Source: Sympetrum striolatum (taxonomy: Eukaryota > Arthropoda > Insecta > Odonata > Libellulidae). From it: 64,000 nucleotides of DNA. Position 1 is the first letter of the stretch, and each line of letters starts with the position of its first letter. A program made the position numbers and the translations under genes. Of the stretch, positions 32,501 to 45,770 are shown piece after piece. The DNA lies in the NCBI GenBank assembly GCA_947579665.1, contig OX388351.1, positions 2,604,001-2,668,000 of the forward strand, written 5' to 3'. Under the pieces are notes generated by a model. That model was not told the origin of the DNA. It did not search any database and saw only the letters and a program-made list of their open reading frames with translations.

Positions 32501-35092
32501 TTTAAGAAAAGATAATCTGAAGAAAAACTTTATGTTTGCTGTCCATTTATATATAATTTAACATTTCTCATGAGTCATAATATTTTTTTTGTATCAATTC
32601 TGATTAAGCTATCCAAATTTAATTATCATATAATATACAAACGAATTAATTTACATTATTTTACAGCTGAAAATTTATTTGCAACGGGTTTCACTAGTAT
32701 CATAATAAATGAACAGACCTGAATCGGGAATCCGGAAGACAGTCTTTTGATTATCCTTCTTCGGACAAACTTTCGGTATCACACCCAGAAGAATTATCCA
32801 AAAGGGAGACAATAACTTCCTCAAGACTTGAAAAAAGAAAAATCACAAATTAATTTCTTGATTAAATAATATACCATCAATCACAAGATTATACAGATGT
32901 TAGTAGCAATCAAGCAATATAGTATTCACTAGTATTTACTACGCGACGTTGTTAGACAAGGTCGATACCACAATTGCAATTGTTAGGTATCTATCGCTTC
33001 GGGATTCAATTCAATTAATCATTGATCAAAACAAAAAAATGAGATGGCTTAATAGAAATGTATGCAACGAAAATACTGTAGTCTCCTTATTTCATTTAAT
33101 TTTTCTTACTTGGAACGAATTAAATAAAGAATTGAAGCAGTTATTTAATGATAAATTAAAAAAATTAATTGGTTAAGACAATGAACTGATCATAAATTTA
33201 AGTTCAAAATACTTTTCAGAACCTCCTTAAAAAGGATATTTGACAGTGACTACTAAATGATATAATTATCAACAATCATTTACGTTGGAGACAAAAAAAC
33301 TGTTATAGAAAACGTGTTAGACTTATGTTAGTAATTTGCTTTCGCCAAAGGCAAATGCGCTGTCCACATGACTATCCGGGAACCAGACATTTGTTAATTT
33401 AAATATAAAGGAAAACAAAAAGTTTGAATTCGGATATAAACCTCGTTAATATGACATCAATTCACGATATCCAGGTTATCTAGAAATTATTTCCAAAAAT
33501 ATTACTTTAAATACTTTAACATCTAATTACGCATAGCCAAAAGAATATTTATTTATTCACTGCAGCAATATTTTAGATAAAATAAGCAAATAATCTTGTA
33601 TATAAAACAAAAAAATCAGAATTGAAAAAATAAAAGATAAATGGCAAAGATAATTAAGTTACAAAAACGTATTAATGATCATCGCAGGAAACAACACTCA
33701 ACTTGAACTACTCTTCTTAAGTCCCATGGAAGTATACTTTTAATTTGCTAATACCTTCATTAATTATTTACGAGTAATATTAAGTCTTATATCGAAACAG
33801 GTAATTCCAAATACCTATTTACTTAAGCATATTATAAAATTAAAATAAATTTCCACCAACATTACAGATCAACAAAGATTTCTTTGTATTCGCAGATTTG
33901 ATATTGTTTTGTAAACTGCTTTTATTATTATTCTAACTTTCTAAAATGGAGTTTCATTGGATATAGTAAATTATGCTGGAAAAGTTAAAATTAAATAACG
34001 AAACGACTAGGAAATGAACTTTATCGCCAAAAATGTAGTAATATATCATGCTCGAATTATTAAACATCAGAAAGAGTACAGCAAAGTAACGTCATCATTA
34101 TAAAAGAGCTAACCTGCATCGATCATTCGGGAGAGATCGTTTGATAATCCTACGATGAACAGAAAATTCGATTACACAATCATCCAAATGCGAGAGAGAC
34201 TTCATCAAAACATGAAAAAGAAGAAAAAATGTTTATATAAGTATTCAATTAACTATTTCCATTAAATACTACATGATTCATGTACTAGAGTGAGCAGATG
34301 TGAGTACCAATCGTCCAAACTAGAAATTGCAAACCGACGTCTTTAGACGGGGTGGTGTAACAAAGTTTCAGGGAACTATCGCTTAGGGATTCGGTAAATT
34401 AATTTATTCAAACTCAAACGCGAAGATGTTTCATCTGACATATTTATATAATGAAATCTATAGTCTTCTTAGTTCATTAAATTGAAAATTTGGATTCAAT
34501 AAAGTATTCAAATGAAACGGGAATATATTAGTAAATGAACAAAGCAAAATAACGATAAATAATTGAAAATTAAAATCCAAATTCTTTTCAGAATTCCTTT
34601 CTGTTAAAAGGATAGTTGAAAACATCTACTGAAATAATTAGAAAATATTATGAAAGATAATTTATGAAGTTCAGCTCCAGTAATTCAGTTTATGGCAATA
34701 AAACTGTTATAGCAAGCATCTTAAACACACGCTAATTTAATGAATTAAGTTTTCCTAAATGATTGCAGTTGATGATTAGAAAGTGACTATAAAAATTTAC
34801 ATGCTCCGAGAGAATCAGTATCTAGGTTCCTATTACTCAAGATTTAAATGAAAGGTCTATTTGAATCTAATTTCAAAAGGAAAGTTAACAAAATAAATTT
34901 TAATAAATGTAATCTGATAGGAAAACCAAAAGTTGAAATTCAAATTAATACCTCATTATTACGTCATTGGTTCTTGGAACCAGGTAATCTCGTGACAATT
35001 TCACAAAATATTAATTAACTAACTCTAAACCTATATCACTTTTTAATTGTAAAAATACGCTTCGATATGTTTTCCTGAAGAAAACTCAAATT

Positions 35093-35258
35093 TAATATAG
35101 TTTAAAAGATTACTACTCCTAAAATAAAACTCAAATGTACACACGAATTCTTCAGCTTAATGGCCGTTGAAAATATAATATAGTTTAAAAGATTACTACT
35201 CCTAAAATAAAACTCAAATGTACACACGAATTCTTCAGCTTAATGGCCGTTGAAAATA
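35093..35258. repeat. Exact 83-bp tandem duplication
   Basis: The sequence from 35093 to 35175 is repeated immediately at 35176-35258 with no change that I can see. It lies inside the left arm of the large inverted repeat, whose arms are strongly diverged, so this duplication is much younger. Confidence 0.9.
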
Positions 35259-35989
35259 TCTGCTAAAATAATCATGCAACATTAACATTATTATAGCAGT
35301 TACATATCTCGGATGAATTACATTAAACAAAGAACAATAATGTACAATGCTTATACTTCAACTAATTTATGAAATTAAGATTATAAAACTGACATCCCAT
35401 TAATTAATTTAGCTATCCTTCATTCGAAAACGAGAATAAATATATAGCAATTCTCCGCAAACGAATACCAACCAGTATGATAATTTTGAATCGAATTTTC
35501 AAAAACTTGAGGAGGATGAAAATTTTCTATTTCAGAGATGGATGATAATTTAATGAAGAACGGTTAGGTCGTTCTTGAATTTCAAATAAAACTTCAGTTG
35601 ATTTTATTTCGGTCGATAATATTCACAAGGGATCAATCAAAATAACGAAATAATTGCTTGAGGAAAAATTTCCCCTCTAATGTATTTGAGTTTCCGAAAT
35701 TAAAAAATCACAACTCTCAATTCGATCGTTGGTGACAAAAACTTCGTGACTCAAGATTTAAAGAAAGATTGGCGAAAACGAGAGTGTGGAGCTAAGGGAA
35801 TCGGAGCTTGACGGAAATTCAAGGTAAAGAAAAGGAAAGGTAATTTCGATACGAGAAGCAGTTGAACGTCAAGGCCGTAGCACTACATTTGCATAATAAT
35901 TTAACATAACGATCCACATAACTTCTTACGCCTCAGTACGAAAATGACATCTTTAGCATTAAATCTTGAGTAATATATCAAGATGCACA

Positions 35990-36290
35990 TACTTACCAAA
36001 TAAATGAGATCCCAGACCTAGTTCACGAAAATCTTGACTTCAGGAAATACCCGGTAATTTGAAGGATATATACTTCTGGAATGAAATAAATCAAACAGTA
36101 ATGAGAACAGGCTTTGAAAATTAATTGCATAAGCTCGATCTCTAAACTATGGTACCTCTTCAATTCAGAAGTTCAAGGTGTGTCTAAGGAAAGACCGGCA
36201 GCACCTCCACACTGGGTGACGTCTCCATTGCAACTGAAGTTTAAACCTTTGTAATAAACGTTGAACCAAATACTGCTCTCTGATTGGTCG
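35990..36290 (-). promoter_or_regulatory. Promoter-like region and first-exon-like segment, left arm
   Basis: Read on the minus strand: a CCAAT box (GACCAATCAG, near 36280-36289), a short spacer, an arthropod initiator-like TTCAGTTG, then a ~250-bp segment ending TTTATTTG/GTAAGT (donor at 35991-35996). The right arm has the same layout on the plus strand from 39501, but its donor reads CTAAGT. A short reading frame METSPSVEVLPVFP follows the initiator only in the left arm. The transcript and function are unknown. Confidence 0.4.
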
Positions 36291-36330
36291 GATAAATGGA
36301 AATTTCCGTCACATTGCCCTAATTTCAATA

Positions 36331-39300
36331 ATAAACATAAATTATAATCAACATCGAAATAAAGCTTATTTTAGCGCAACGAAATTCAATTTAAATTTGA
36401 AAATTATTGGAACAATAATTTTACTTTGATAATCTTTGATTATAGTATAATTCACGACCCCTTGGTTTACGTTAGGCTTCAAATTTCAAAACTATTCTCT
36501 AAGGATTCCAATTTACCAAAATTGTTTTGTATAGTGACCAGATTGAAAATAAAATGTTTTTAAATATTATACTCTAGCAATGTAATTAATTTTAGTAAAA
36601 TATAGCGATCATAAACAAAAAAGGAATGTGAGTAACGTTCTGTGAATTTAAATCGGAATATTACCGACTAAATATAATTACGAGTAATTCAATGATGTAG
36701 TTGTAGTGAAAACGTGAAAAAATCATATAATTTCGGAATTACGTTTATTGTTGAAGATTATCAACTCATATTACAATTACTTCTGTAACCACGGAATACC
36801 TCTCTTACTTAATGACTTATTAAGTAAAGAATATTAGTTACTATGAATCCAAGCAAACAGTTAAGTCCTTCAAGAAAGTCGTTCAAAGGTAAAATAACTT
36901 ATCTCTTCTATTGAAAAACAAAGAAAGGATTAATCATTACGTATAATAATGTCCTAATATATTAATTATTTTTGGGTCAACAAAAAACAATAATAATAGA
37001 AAACTGGTCACCAAGATTACAAAAAGATATTTTATGCAACTGAAATTGTATCATTCATCTAGGAATTCTGAAATTATTTTCTTTACTATTTCAGCCGAAG
37101 ACAATAGGTGTTTTTACCTCCGAATTCCTTTGGTTGCCACAGGTTTTGGACTCGTCATACCTACTCAAGCTGTTGAGAAACCCAGAAATTTCAATTCTTT
37201 TACATTAATGGCAAGATTTACAGGTTCAGAACTGTTTACAATTTTATATAAAGTGGTGATGGACGCTATAATATTTAGTGTACAATTGTTGTTAATATGA
37301 AAGATATGAAGATATTTTACAGGAGAACAAGGAAATTTATTACTAATGAGAAATATGGTCACTAGTCAGTAATTTAATACATCATATATTGTATGAAATC
37401 GGCAGTAAGTTAATGAGAACATTTATTTACATTTTCTTCTGTATTTGAAATGCTCGGCATAGCTTTCTTGCAGATTGCTGCAACGTTTCAATCTGTCAGC
37501 ACGGTATGAGTGAGTTACAATAAAATCCAAGATAGCAGCAACTTACGTTATTTCCTTACGTAATTCCTTGTCCTGATTCACTACTTCTAATTAGAAACCC
37601 TTCGTATTATTAAAGAGGATCCAATATCTTGCCGAATCATCTTCGTCACAGATCATACTTCTTGAATCCACGAGGCATAGACATGAATGCACTATTATCA
37701 CTGAAATACTTCTAACAGTTATCAACTCAGGCAATACATGCTTCTAAAGCCAAAGAATTTTATTTTACTGGCAGTACAATTTTACACCCGAAGATAAAAT
37801 GGAAGGCTCGAAACTCAAAAGCTTAAAACTCGAACACATGTTACTAAGACCTGAGAATGGCGGAAGTCACGTAATCAGATGACGAAGTGTACCTTTTCGC
37901 TATTCAGAATTTCTATACCACAATCCTTCTAAATGACTTCTAAAATGCGTCGCCATGTCCTTCATTATCTTCATGGAGGAGTAACTTTGATGTGTGCGAA
38001 CTTCCAAAGGTAATTTTAAACATAGGAATAGAAAATGTTGCTAGAGAGTGCCTGAGATAGGGTTCTTCGTGAAATTGCAACGTGGGTGCATGAATTTGGT
38101 TACATTTTTGTCCGAGAATATTCGTGGTGAAGTAGTTTGTTCGAGTTGAAACGTCAGCTTTATTACAGTGCCATTTGTAAATGGTGCGAGGAGGTTTCTC
38201 AGTGAAAACAGTGCTGCGTAATGTTTATAGTTTAATAGTGTTTTCGAGTATAGTAGTGCTTGAAAGAAGTAAGAGGACCCCAATATTCTTTTCGTGATAT
38301 TCAAAATCTATCACGCAAGAATGGCTAATTTACCACAGGAACAAGATGGACGATGTTCGCGTTGGATGTTAATGTACGCGGGATTTCGTTGTATAATTTA
38401 CAACTGACTCTAGCATTACAGGAGTTAAAAGGTAAGTACAACAAGAAGATAAACGTGTAGTAGGATTTTCTTTGTACTTTGTTTAAAAAAGAGTTGAGTA
38501 GCTACACTTCATAAATATTCACTATAAAATGTTTAAGGTATAGTGATGAGCACGTAGACCCAGCTGATCCTTAAAGTTATTTAACAATTTTTGCATCAAC
38601 TTTGAAACTATACTAAAGTTCCTTCACTTCAACTTCAAAAGTACAGATATTTGAAAATCTTTGAATATATCTTAGACATCTCTGATCCTTACCAATTTTT
38701 TTCTTAATTATCCTTCACAGTAAATTCTTTACTGTGAAGGTCGCATGAATCATTTAAAATCTACACTATTAGACAGAGAATGTTTGAAAAGGAACGAGGG
38801 GTTGTTATGCAAGTTGTGGAAGGATGAATTTGGGCCGAGCTTTCCTCAATGTCATCACTCAAATTCCTGATTGCTAAGATAAGCTGTTTTCCAAAACGAC
38901 CAAATAAAGTGTTATAAAATGAAACGATAGTTTTGGAAGAGCTATTATTTTTGCTGGTGCTGCATGTTGTATCACATCTATCTATCTATCTTGATGAGAA
39001 TTTCTACAATTTCAAAAGTAATGTGATGTTAATTATTATTAATCTTCAATAAATATAACTCGCGCATTCGATGATGTTTTAAAGTTTTTACTATAATTAC
39101 ATAAGAGCTTTAATAATATTTGTAAAGGTTGCTTTCCAATGAAAATTCGCATATCGTTACTCGCCTTCCCTCATTGCAATATCGCCAAACCTTTACAGAA
39201 CCAATTACTTTATATGAGTATAATATTTAAATATTTTATTTATAATTGGGTCGTTTAAAAAAAATGATTGATAATGTATATTTTCGATACATAGTTTTTA

Positions 39301-39464
39301 TAATTTAAAGCATAAGATAACGCAGGAGTGACGTTAAATATACGAGGATTATGATAAAATATTTTCAAATCAAATTAATCTTCCAATAATTTTTAAATTT
39401 TAAATAAATTTCATTGCGCTTGATTAAATATTATTTCGATGTTGATTATAATTAATGTCAAAAA
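36331..39464. other. Centre of the inverted structure, no gene recognised
   Basis: AT-rich. The part at 38040-38440 looks like a leader exon: it contains an ATG (MANLPQEQDGRCSRW, stopped after ~28 codons) and a good donor (AAAAG/GTAAGT near 38432). A perfect 13-bp-stem hairpin, CCTTCACAGTAAA-TTC-TTTACTGTGAAGG-type, lies at 38712-38740. No domain is recognised. Confidence 0.4.
38712..38740. repeat. Perfect hairpin, 13-bp stem, 3-nt loop
   Basis: CCTTCACAGTAAA and its exact inverse complement are separated by TTC. It could form a cruciform or RNA hairpin. No flanking run of T marks it as a terminator. Confidence 0.85.
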
Positions 39465-41056
39465 TTAAAATTAGGGCAATGGAACGGAATTTTCCATCTC
39501 GCCAACCAATCAGGGCGCTGTATTTGGTTCAACGGATATTCCAAACGTTTAAACTTTAGTTGCTTCGGAGACGTCACCCAGAGTGGAGGTGCTGCCAGTC
39601 TTTCTTTCGACAAACCGTTAACCTTTGAATTGTAGAAGAGTAATAGTTTCGAAATCGAGCATATTTGAACAACTTTCAAAGTGTAACTCAATAACATGTT
39701 GAATAATTTCATTCGAGAAATATTTATTATGTAAATAAGCGAGTATTTTTTGACGTCAAGATTTTCGTGGACTTGTCCTGGGATCTCATTTATTTGCTAA
39801 GTAGGTGCATCGTGATAAATAACTCTAGATTCTTCTTTTCGATCCTTATGATAAATATATTTTGTGATTTGGTGGATAAAGGTTTTATCGCTACTTTATC
39901 GACTCTAGGGATTTAGTATGTTACATCTCGCATCGATATTGTCTTTCTTTTTTTCTTACCTCGAATTTCAATTAAGGTAAGATTTATGATTCTAATTCCA
40001 TTCGTCCTTAGTTTTCACAATATAGTTTAGCTAGATTGATTAATTTATTAATAGGAAATGAGTCGGATGGTCTTAAGTTTATAGTTCAATTGAAGTCTAA
40101 GATGTATAACATGCTTATACTTGGTTCAATATAAGTACCCGCGATGAATATGGGAAATAATGAATGGCAATAATATCCGGTTATTTTTCAGAATAGTATT
40201 TATAGCATAAAGTTTAACAGTAATTTGCAGGAAGATCCTGGATATAAATTTATGTTTGAGTAGAGGTCATCTTTCTTAACATCTTTCTTAAAACATTCCT
40301 TAAATATTATATTCACTTTATCCTCGCATGCTAATCTTGAATTGTAGGTATAACTAATTATATTTACGTATGTATATTTTTATTTTTACCTCGAATCATG
40401 AACTGCTAAGTCTTAGCTATCTTTACATTTTAAATTAACGTTAATCTAAGATGTTTGCTATCACAGTTTATTGTCTTCGATGGATTTACTGAGTGGAATT
40501 TCGGAAATTATCAATGATGATTTTATCATTTAAGTAAATACTTTCAACTATCATTTTAACGGTTATTCTGAAAAGAATTTGGATTAGAATTTACGATCCT
40601 TTATCGTTTTACGCAATCTGCTTGTTGGTTTACAATTTAATTCCAGTTTTATTTGAATATTAATCTTGGATTCAAATTCAAATTTTAAAATTGAATGATA
40701 AAAGCAGATTAGAGTATTTTATAAAATATGATTTAGTTAAGTCATCTCTGTTTTTGAGGTTGATGAAACATGGAATTGAATTCCAATGAGATATTTGTAT
40801 AACATCTTACTCGTTTAACTACGTCGCATAGAAGTACTTAATGATTGGTACTAAAATCTGTTCGATATAATTAATGCTAATTCATGGAAAAAATTGATAA
40901 TTACGAAACTGATTTGTGATGTTTTTCTTTTTTCATGTCTTGAGGAAGTCAATTCTCTCGTCTTTGGATGATTTTTCTTGGTTCCTTTCTGTGATACCGA
41001 AAATGCCGAAAAACGAAGGATAAATAATATAATATCTTCCGGATTCCCGATTCAGG

Positions 41057-42830
41057 TAAGTTATTTTATGGAGATATTTTCTCCTTATTAGAATTTTTGC
41101 CATATATTTGTTTCTTTCAAATTGTATACAGTCCTAGGGTAAGATAGTTTTATATTTTTATCGACAAAGTACATTTCCAAATGTTTACCCTTAATACATT
41201 AATTTAAGTCTTAATGCATGATTTAAGTCATCCAGTTAAATGCCATTTTCTTAACATTTGAGCTAAGGTCAGAACGGTTTATTGATCAAAAGCAAAGCGT
41301 TCGGTTTATATTAAAACTCTTTAAAAATATTTAATATGCATGAATATAACGGTCATACGAATTCGAGAGTGCCTTAAATGAGAAATTTTATATTTATTTT
41401 AATACACGTAATTTCCGTGTGATCATCGATTGAATTAGGATTACCTATTACGCTTATATTCATAATTAGGAAGTTTAAATTTAAGAATATACATTTCTTT
41501 TGTATAAAAGATAACTGTAATAGACACTCCATATGTTTTAATCATTGCGTAATATTTTTTTTCAATCGCGGAAACAATTTCGTCGTTGTAAAACGGTTTC
41601 CTTTTCATTCTTCCCATTTTAATTAAAGTATCACCTATACAGTTTTCCGTATTTATTTAGATTAGCTTACTTTCACTTTCTCTCTTTTTCTCATTATTAC
41701 TCAAGCATATTACTGGAACATGGCATCACCTCAAGGTCTAGGTTTCCTCAAATCACTTCCACTGCTACTCTTTTTTAAAATCGAAAGCAAACTGTTCCTC
41801 TAATTTCGACCTTCAGGTCCTTTCACAAGTTCAAGGTCCTTTTTTCGTGCATAATCTCAAGCATCGCAAGTATGTTTACGTAAATTTGTTTGCATTTGAG
41901 TCTCACGCGTTTTTACCGAAACTATTGCGCATTAAAGATCTTGATAATCACTTTAGTAGCGAATGCACCTGAGTTATTATAATTGATTAGATATCGATGA
42001 GCTCATAGATCAATGTCAGGTAGAATATTATCCTTGATTCTCATTATTCTTTCTACCGACTATTCCTTTAAGATATATAATGGCCTTTTTAATTTACGCT
42101 GTTTTGTACTTCTTGGCATTTTATATTTTTGGCCTAAAATGTCTAACTTACTATTCTACATAAGACTTTAGCATATTAAATAAACAACCAAGGAGTATGA
42201 GGTTTAAAAGTTACTTCCTTGTGACGTTGTTCTTTATTGTAGTGATGTTACCTGATGATCGGTAATATTTTTTTTCGTTATTCTTCAATCATCTAACGTA
42301 ATAAGTAGCCATTGCATGTTGGATAGTAAGTCATCGTTGTTTCCTTATATATATTTCTTACATCCATTGTATAAAATACGATTGTGGCTGGTAGCTGGAT
42401 TATAGCTTTCGTTACAAGAAGCTCGAACTTTAAGTTATTTCCGATGTGTTAATCCGATTACATTAACTTCTGTAATTCTTTCTCATTTATTATCTATCGG
42501 TGTTTTGTCTTGGAAAGAAGAGTAAATGAAATTCTTAACTAAATTTTTCCCTATGTTTAAAAATACTCGGAAAATGCTAACGTCGGAATCATAAATCTTA
42601 TTGCAAAATCCAGTTGGACTATTCTTCGCTTTAATAAAGGAAGGTTATTTGTATTTTGAATCACATAGTTAAATTTATATATTGCGGACTACTCAAAGGA
42701 TAAGATAAAACTGAGGTGCCCTAACTTCGCTATCTCAAAAAAATATAAATTATAATAACTTAAATTCTGAATACATGATAATATTCTTTAACGTTAAATT
42801 GTATATAGTAATATAAATATAATAGTGCAG
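41057..42830. other. AT-rich spacer, no gene recognised
   Basis: I see no coding, tRNA-like or repeat structure of note. The arm similarity of the large inverted repeat stops at 41056. Confidence 0.45.
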
Positions 42831-42832
42831 TA

Positions 42833-43332
42833 CAGTAAACTCCCGTTTATCCGAATCGCGTTTATCCAAAATCCGAATTATCCACTTTATCCGAATTAAC
42901 TTTTCCAAATGACCCTACCCCACCCCCACCCACCGAATACCATCGCGACAAATTACTTATTTGCTCGTGACACCTCTTCATATGCGTACATACTCTTACC
43001 TTCTAGTTTTTCCCGCTGCCAAATATGGCGAATTTTTCCTGTAAGAACGCAAAATAAACCAGCTTTTTAATTCAGCATTTAATAACTTAGAGATGCCACC
43101 CATCTTTGGCGCATTTTAAAAGGCGTCAAAAAAAAATTTTTCAATCGAAAACATGCAGGCGTATTCACAACCATATCAATTGCATTCTACGTACGCATGT
43201 TTTAAGAACATATTTCACGGTATTGATGCAATTCTGGGTGTTTCACGCGGGACTTCGGTTGATCCGAAATTTTCGTTATCCGAACCGGCCGCCGCGCCGT
43301 CCCATTTATGTCGGATAACCGGGAGTTTACTG
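42833..43332. mobile_element. pogo/Tigger-like MITE
   Basis: 500 bp. The left end CAGTAAACTCCCGTTTATCC and the right end (inverse complement CAGTAAACTCCCGGTTATCC) form ~23-bp terminal inverted repeats of the CAGT..CTCCCG type seen in pogo-like elements. TA lies immediately left (42831-42832); the right flank reads CA, which may be a mutated TA. The interior has further ATCCGAA words near each end and no transposase. Confidence 0.85.
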
Positions 43333-43585
43333 CATAGTATATTCTCGAAATTAAGACGAACCCAGATTTTGGTAGATTTAAAAAATAAATAAATACTATT
43401 AAGTTTAATTCAAATATAAAAACTTTTCTAATCAGAACATTTTAAATTTTACGCTACCAAGGTACTTCATTCAGTAAAGATTATTTTGGTGATTTTTATT
43501 TATTTTCACGAAACTTAAACGGGTAATCAGCGCGGGAGGATACCGATAAAGGGCCAAACAGCGTCTGGGTCAACGAGATGGAGCA
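43333..43585. other. Short AT-rich spacer
   Basis: Nothing recognised. Confidence 0.4.
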
Positions 43586-43589
43586 CTCG

Positions 43590-45410
43590 GGCGTAGAAGG
43601 ATCCCGGCGATGGATGACCCCGGCGTAGCAGAGTCCCATCGAGGGAGGACCCCGGAGAAGAAGGGTCCCAACGGAGAGGGCTCCAGCGTGTTAGGACCCT
43701 GGAGAGGTAGGGTCCCATCGAGGGAGGACTCCAGAGTGGAAGGACACTGGCGAAGTAGGGTTCCATCGAGGGAGGACCCCTGCGAAGTAGGGTCCCATCG
43801 AGGGAGGACCCCGGCGAAGGAGGGTCCCATCGAGGTAGGACCCCGGCGAAGGAGGATCCCATCTAGGAAGGACCCCTGCGAAGTAGGGTCCCATCGTGGG
43901 AGGACCCCGGCGAAGTAGGGTCCCATCTAGGGAGGACCCCGGCGAAGGAGTGTCCCATCGAGGTAGGACCCCGGCGAAGGAGGATCCCATCTAGGAAGGA
44001 CCCCGGCGAGGGAGGGTCCCATCGAGGGAGGACCTTGGCGTGTGAGGGTCCCATCGAATGAGGACTCCAGCATGGAAGGACCCTAGCGAGGTAGGGTCCC
44101 ATCTAGGGAGGACCCTGGCGTAGGATGGTCCCATCGAGGAAGGACCCCGGCGAAGAAGGGTCCAATCTAGGGAGGACCCCTGCGAAGTAGGGTCCAATCG
44201 AGGTAGGACCCCGGCGAAGAAGGGTCCCATCTAGGGAGGACCCCGGCGAAGTAGGGTCCCATCGAGGTAGGACCCCGGCGAAAGAGGACCCCATCGAGGG
44301 AGGACCCCGGCGAAGAAGGGTCCCATCTAAGAAGGACCCCGGCGAAGGAGGGTCCCATCGAGGGAGGACCCTGGCGTAGGAGGGTCCCGTCGGGGGGACC
44401 CCGGCGAAGGAGTATCCCATCGAGGGAGGACCCTGGCGTAGGAGGGTCCCATCTAAGAAGGACCCCGGCGAAGGAGGGTCCCATCGAGGGAGGACCCTGG
44501 CGTAGGAGGGTCCCGTCGGGGGGACCCCGGCGAAGGAGTATCCCATCGAGGGAGGACCCCGGCGAAGGAGGGTCCCATCGAGGGAGGACCCTGGCGTAGG
44601 AGGGTCCCATCGGGGGGACCCCGGCGAAGGAGTATCCCATCGAGGGAGGACCCTGGCGTAGGAGGGTCCCATCGGGGGGACCCCGGCGAAGGAGTATCCC
44701 ATCGAGGGAGGACCCTGACGTAGGAGGGTCCCATCGAGGGAAGAGCCCAACGAAGGAGGTTCCGATCGTGGGAGTACTCCAGCGTGGAAGGACCCTGGCG
44801 AGGTAGGGCCCCATCGAGGGAAACCCCGGCGAAGAAGGGTCCCATCTAGGGAGGACCCTGGCGTAGGATGGTCCCATCGAGGTAGGACCCCGGCGAAGAA
44901 GGGTACCATCGAGGGAGGACCCTGTCGTAGGAGGGTCCCATCCAGGGAGGACCCCGGCGAAGGAGGATACCATCGAGGGAGGACCCCGGCGAAGAAGGGT
45001 CCCATCGTGTGAGAACTCCTACGTGGAAGGACCCTGGCGTGGTAGGGCCCCATCGAGGGAGGATCCCGGCGTAGGAGGGTCCCATCGAGGTAGGACCCCG
45101 GCGAAGGAGGATACCATCGAGGGAGGACCCCGGCAAAGTAGGGTCCCATCGTGAGAGAACTCCAGCGTGGAAGGACCCAGGCGAGGTAGGGCTCCATCGA
45201 GGGAGGATCCCGGTGAGGAAGGACCCCGTTGTCGCAGGACCCTGGCGAGGCAGGGTCCCATCGAGGGAGTACCAGTCCTGGCGTAGGAGGACATCGGCCA
45301 GTGAGGACCCTGGCGTACTAGGATATAGGCCAGGGAGGACCCTGGCGTAGGAGGACAACGGCGATGGATGATCCCGGCGATGGAGGAGCACGGCGAGGGG
45401 GGTATGGGTC
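43590..45410. repeat. GC-rich 32-bp minisatellite (~55 units)
   Basis: The consensus unit is GGTCCCATCGAGGGAGGACC followed by CCGGCGAAGGAG (32 bp), with variants (CTGGCGTAGGAG, CATCTAGG, CTCCAGCGTGG). Because 32 is not a multiple of three, three units make 96 bp and every minus-strand frame reads the same 32-residue peptide series (..LDGTLLRRGPPSMGP.. / ..FAGVLPRWDP..). Open frames of up to 364 codons result, all on the minus strand and overlapping in three phases. I treat them as consequences of the repeat, not genes. Shorter units such as GTCGGGGGGACC at 44390-44690 show a nested higher-order duplication. Confidence 0.95.
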
Positions 45411-45770
45411 ATGGGTAGCATGGTTCCCAAAGAGCATTAGTCTTTTGGAGGTGGGGTCCTATTTAGTCGGTGTTCCGTGGATATGGCATCCCGGAGATGG
45501 GGGTACCGGGGTACCAGCGTCTCGTGGAGGTTGGTTCCCGTGGAGTTGGGGCACTAGAATAAAATTCACAGAATCGCGCGAGATATGGTGGGAATCCATC
45601 ATACCAAATGAAGATGAAGGAAAAAGCTCAAATCTATTGTTTCATTTCGCATGGGGATCTAGAGAGTTGGGGTCCCTGGGATTAAGGGTCATGGGCAGGT
45701 TGGATCCCAGAGAGAGGGGTTCCGAGGAGGTTGGGATCGATGATCAGTCCTCACTGTTGAGCCAGTAAAT
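45411..45770. repeat. Degenerate G-rich flank of the minisatellite
   Basis: Looser repeats with words such as GGTTCCCGTGGAGTTGGGG and GATCCCAGAGAGAGGGGTTCC continue the GC-rich composition for ~350 bp. They probably represent older, decayed units. Confidence 0.5.

Larger units (their letters stand above)
32718..41056. repeat. ~8.3-kb structure with long, diverged inverted arms
   Basis: The left end starts CCTGAATCGGGAATCCGGAA, and the inverse complement lies at 41036-41056. Inward of both ends, related sequence continues for more than 1 kb with substitutions and indels (ACTTCCTCAAGAC.TGAAAAAAGAAAAA, CGACGT.GTTA.AC, TTCTTTTCAGAA). A second matched pair is 36135-36330 (left) against 39465-39660 (right, inverted), with CCAAT-type ATTGGTC / CCAATCAG and the block GGTGACGTCTCC / GGAGACGTCACC. 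The left side contains an additional copy of the end sequence at about 34115, so its arm is longer (3.6 kb against 1.6 kb). No transposase is recognised. Confidence 0.7.

Noticed and set aside
43153..43392. Overlapping 70- and 79-codon frames
   Set aside because: Lie across the pogo-like MITE end; no transposase motifs.
44103..45197. 364-codon minus-strand open frame and several overlapping long frames
   Set aside because: They come from a stop-free 32-bp tandem repeat read in three phases; there is no start context, domain or composition of a gene.
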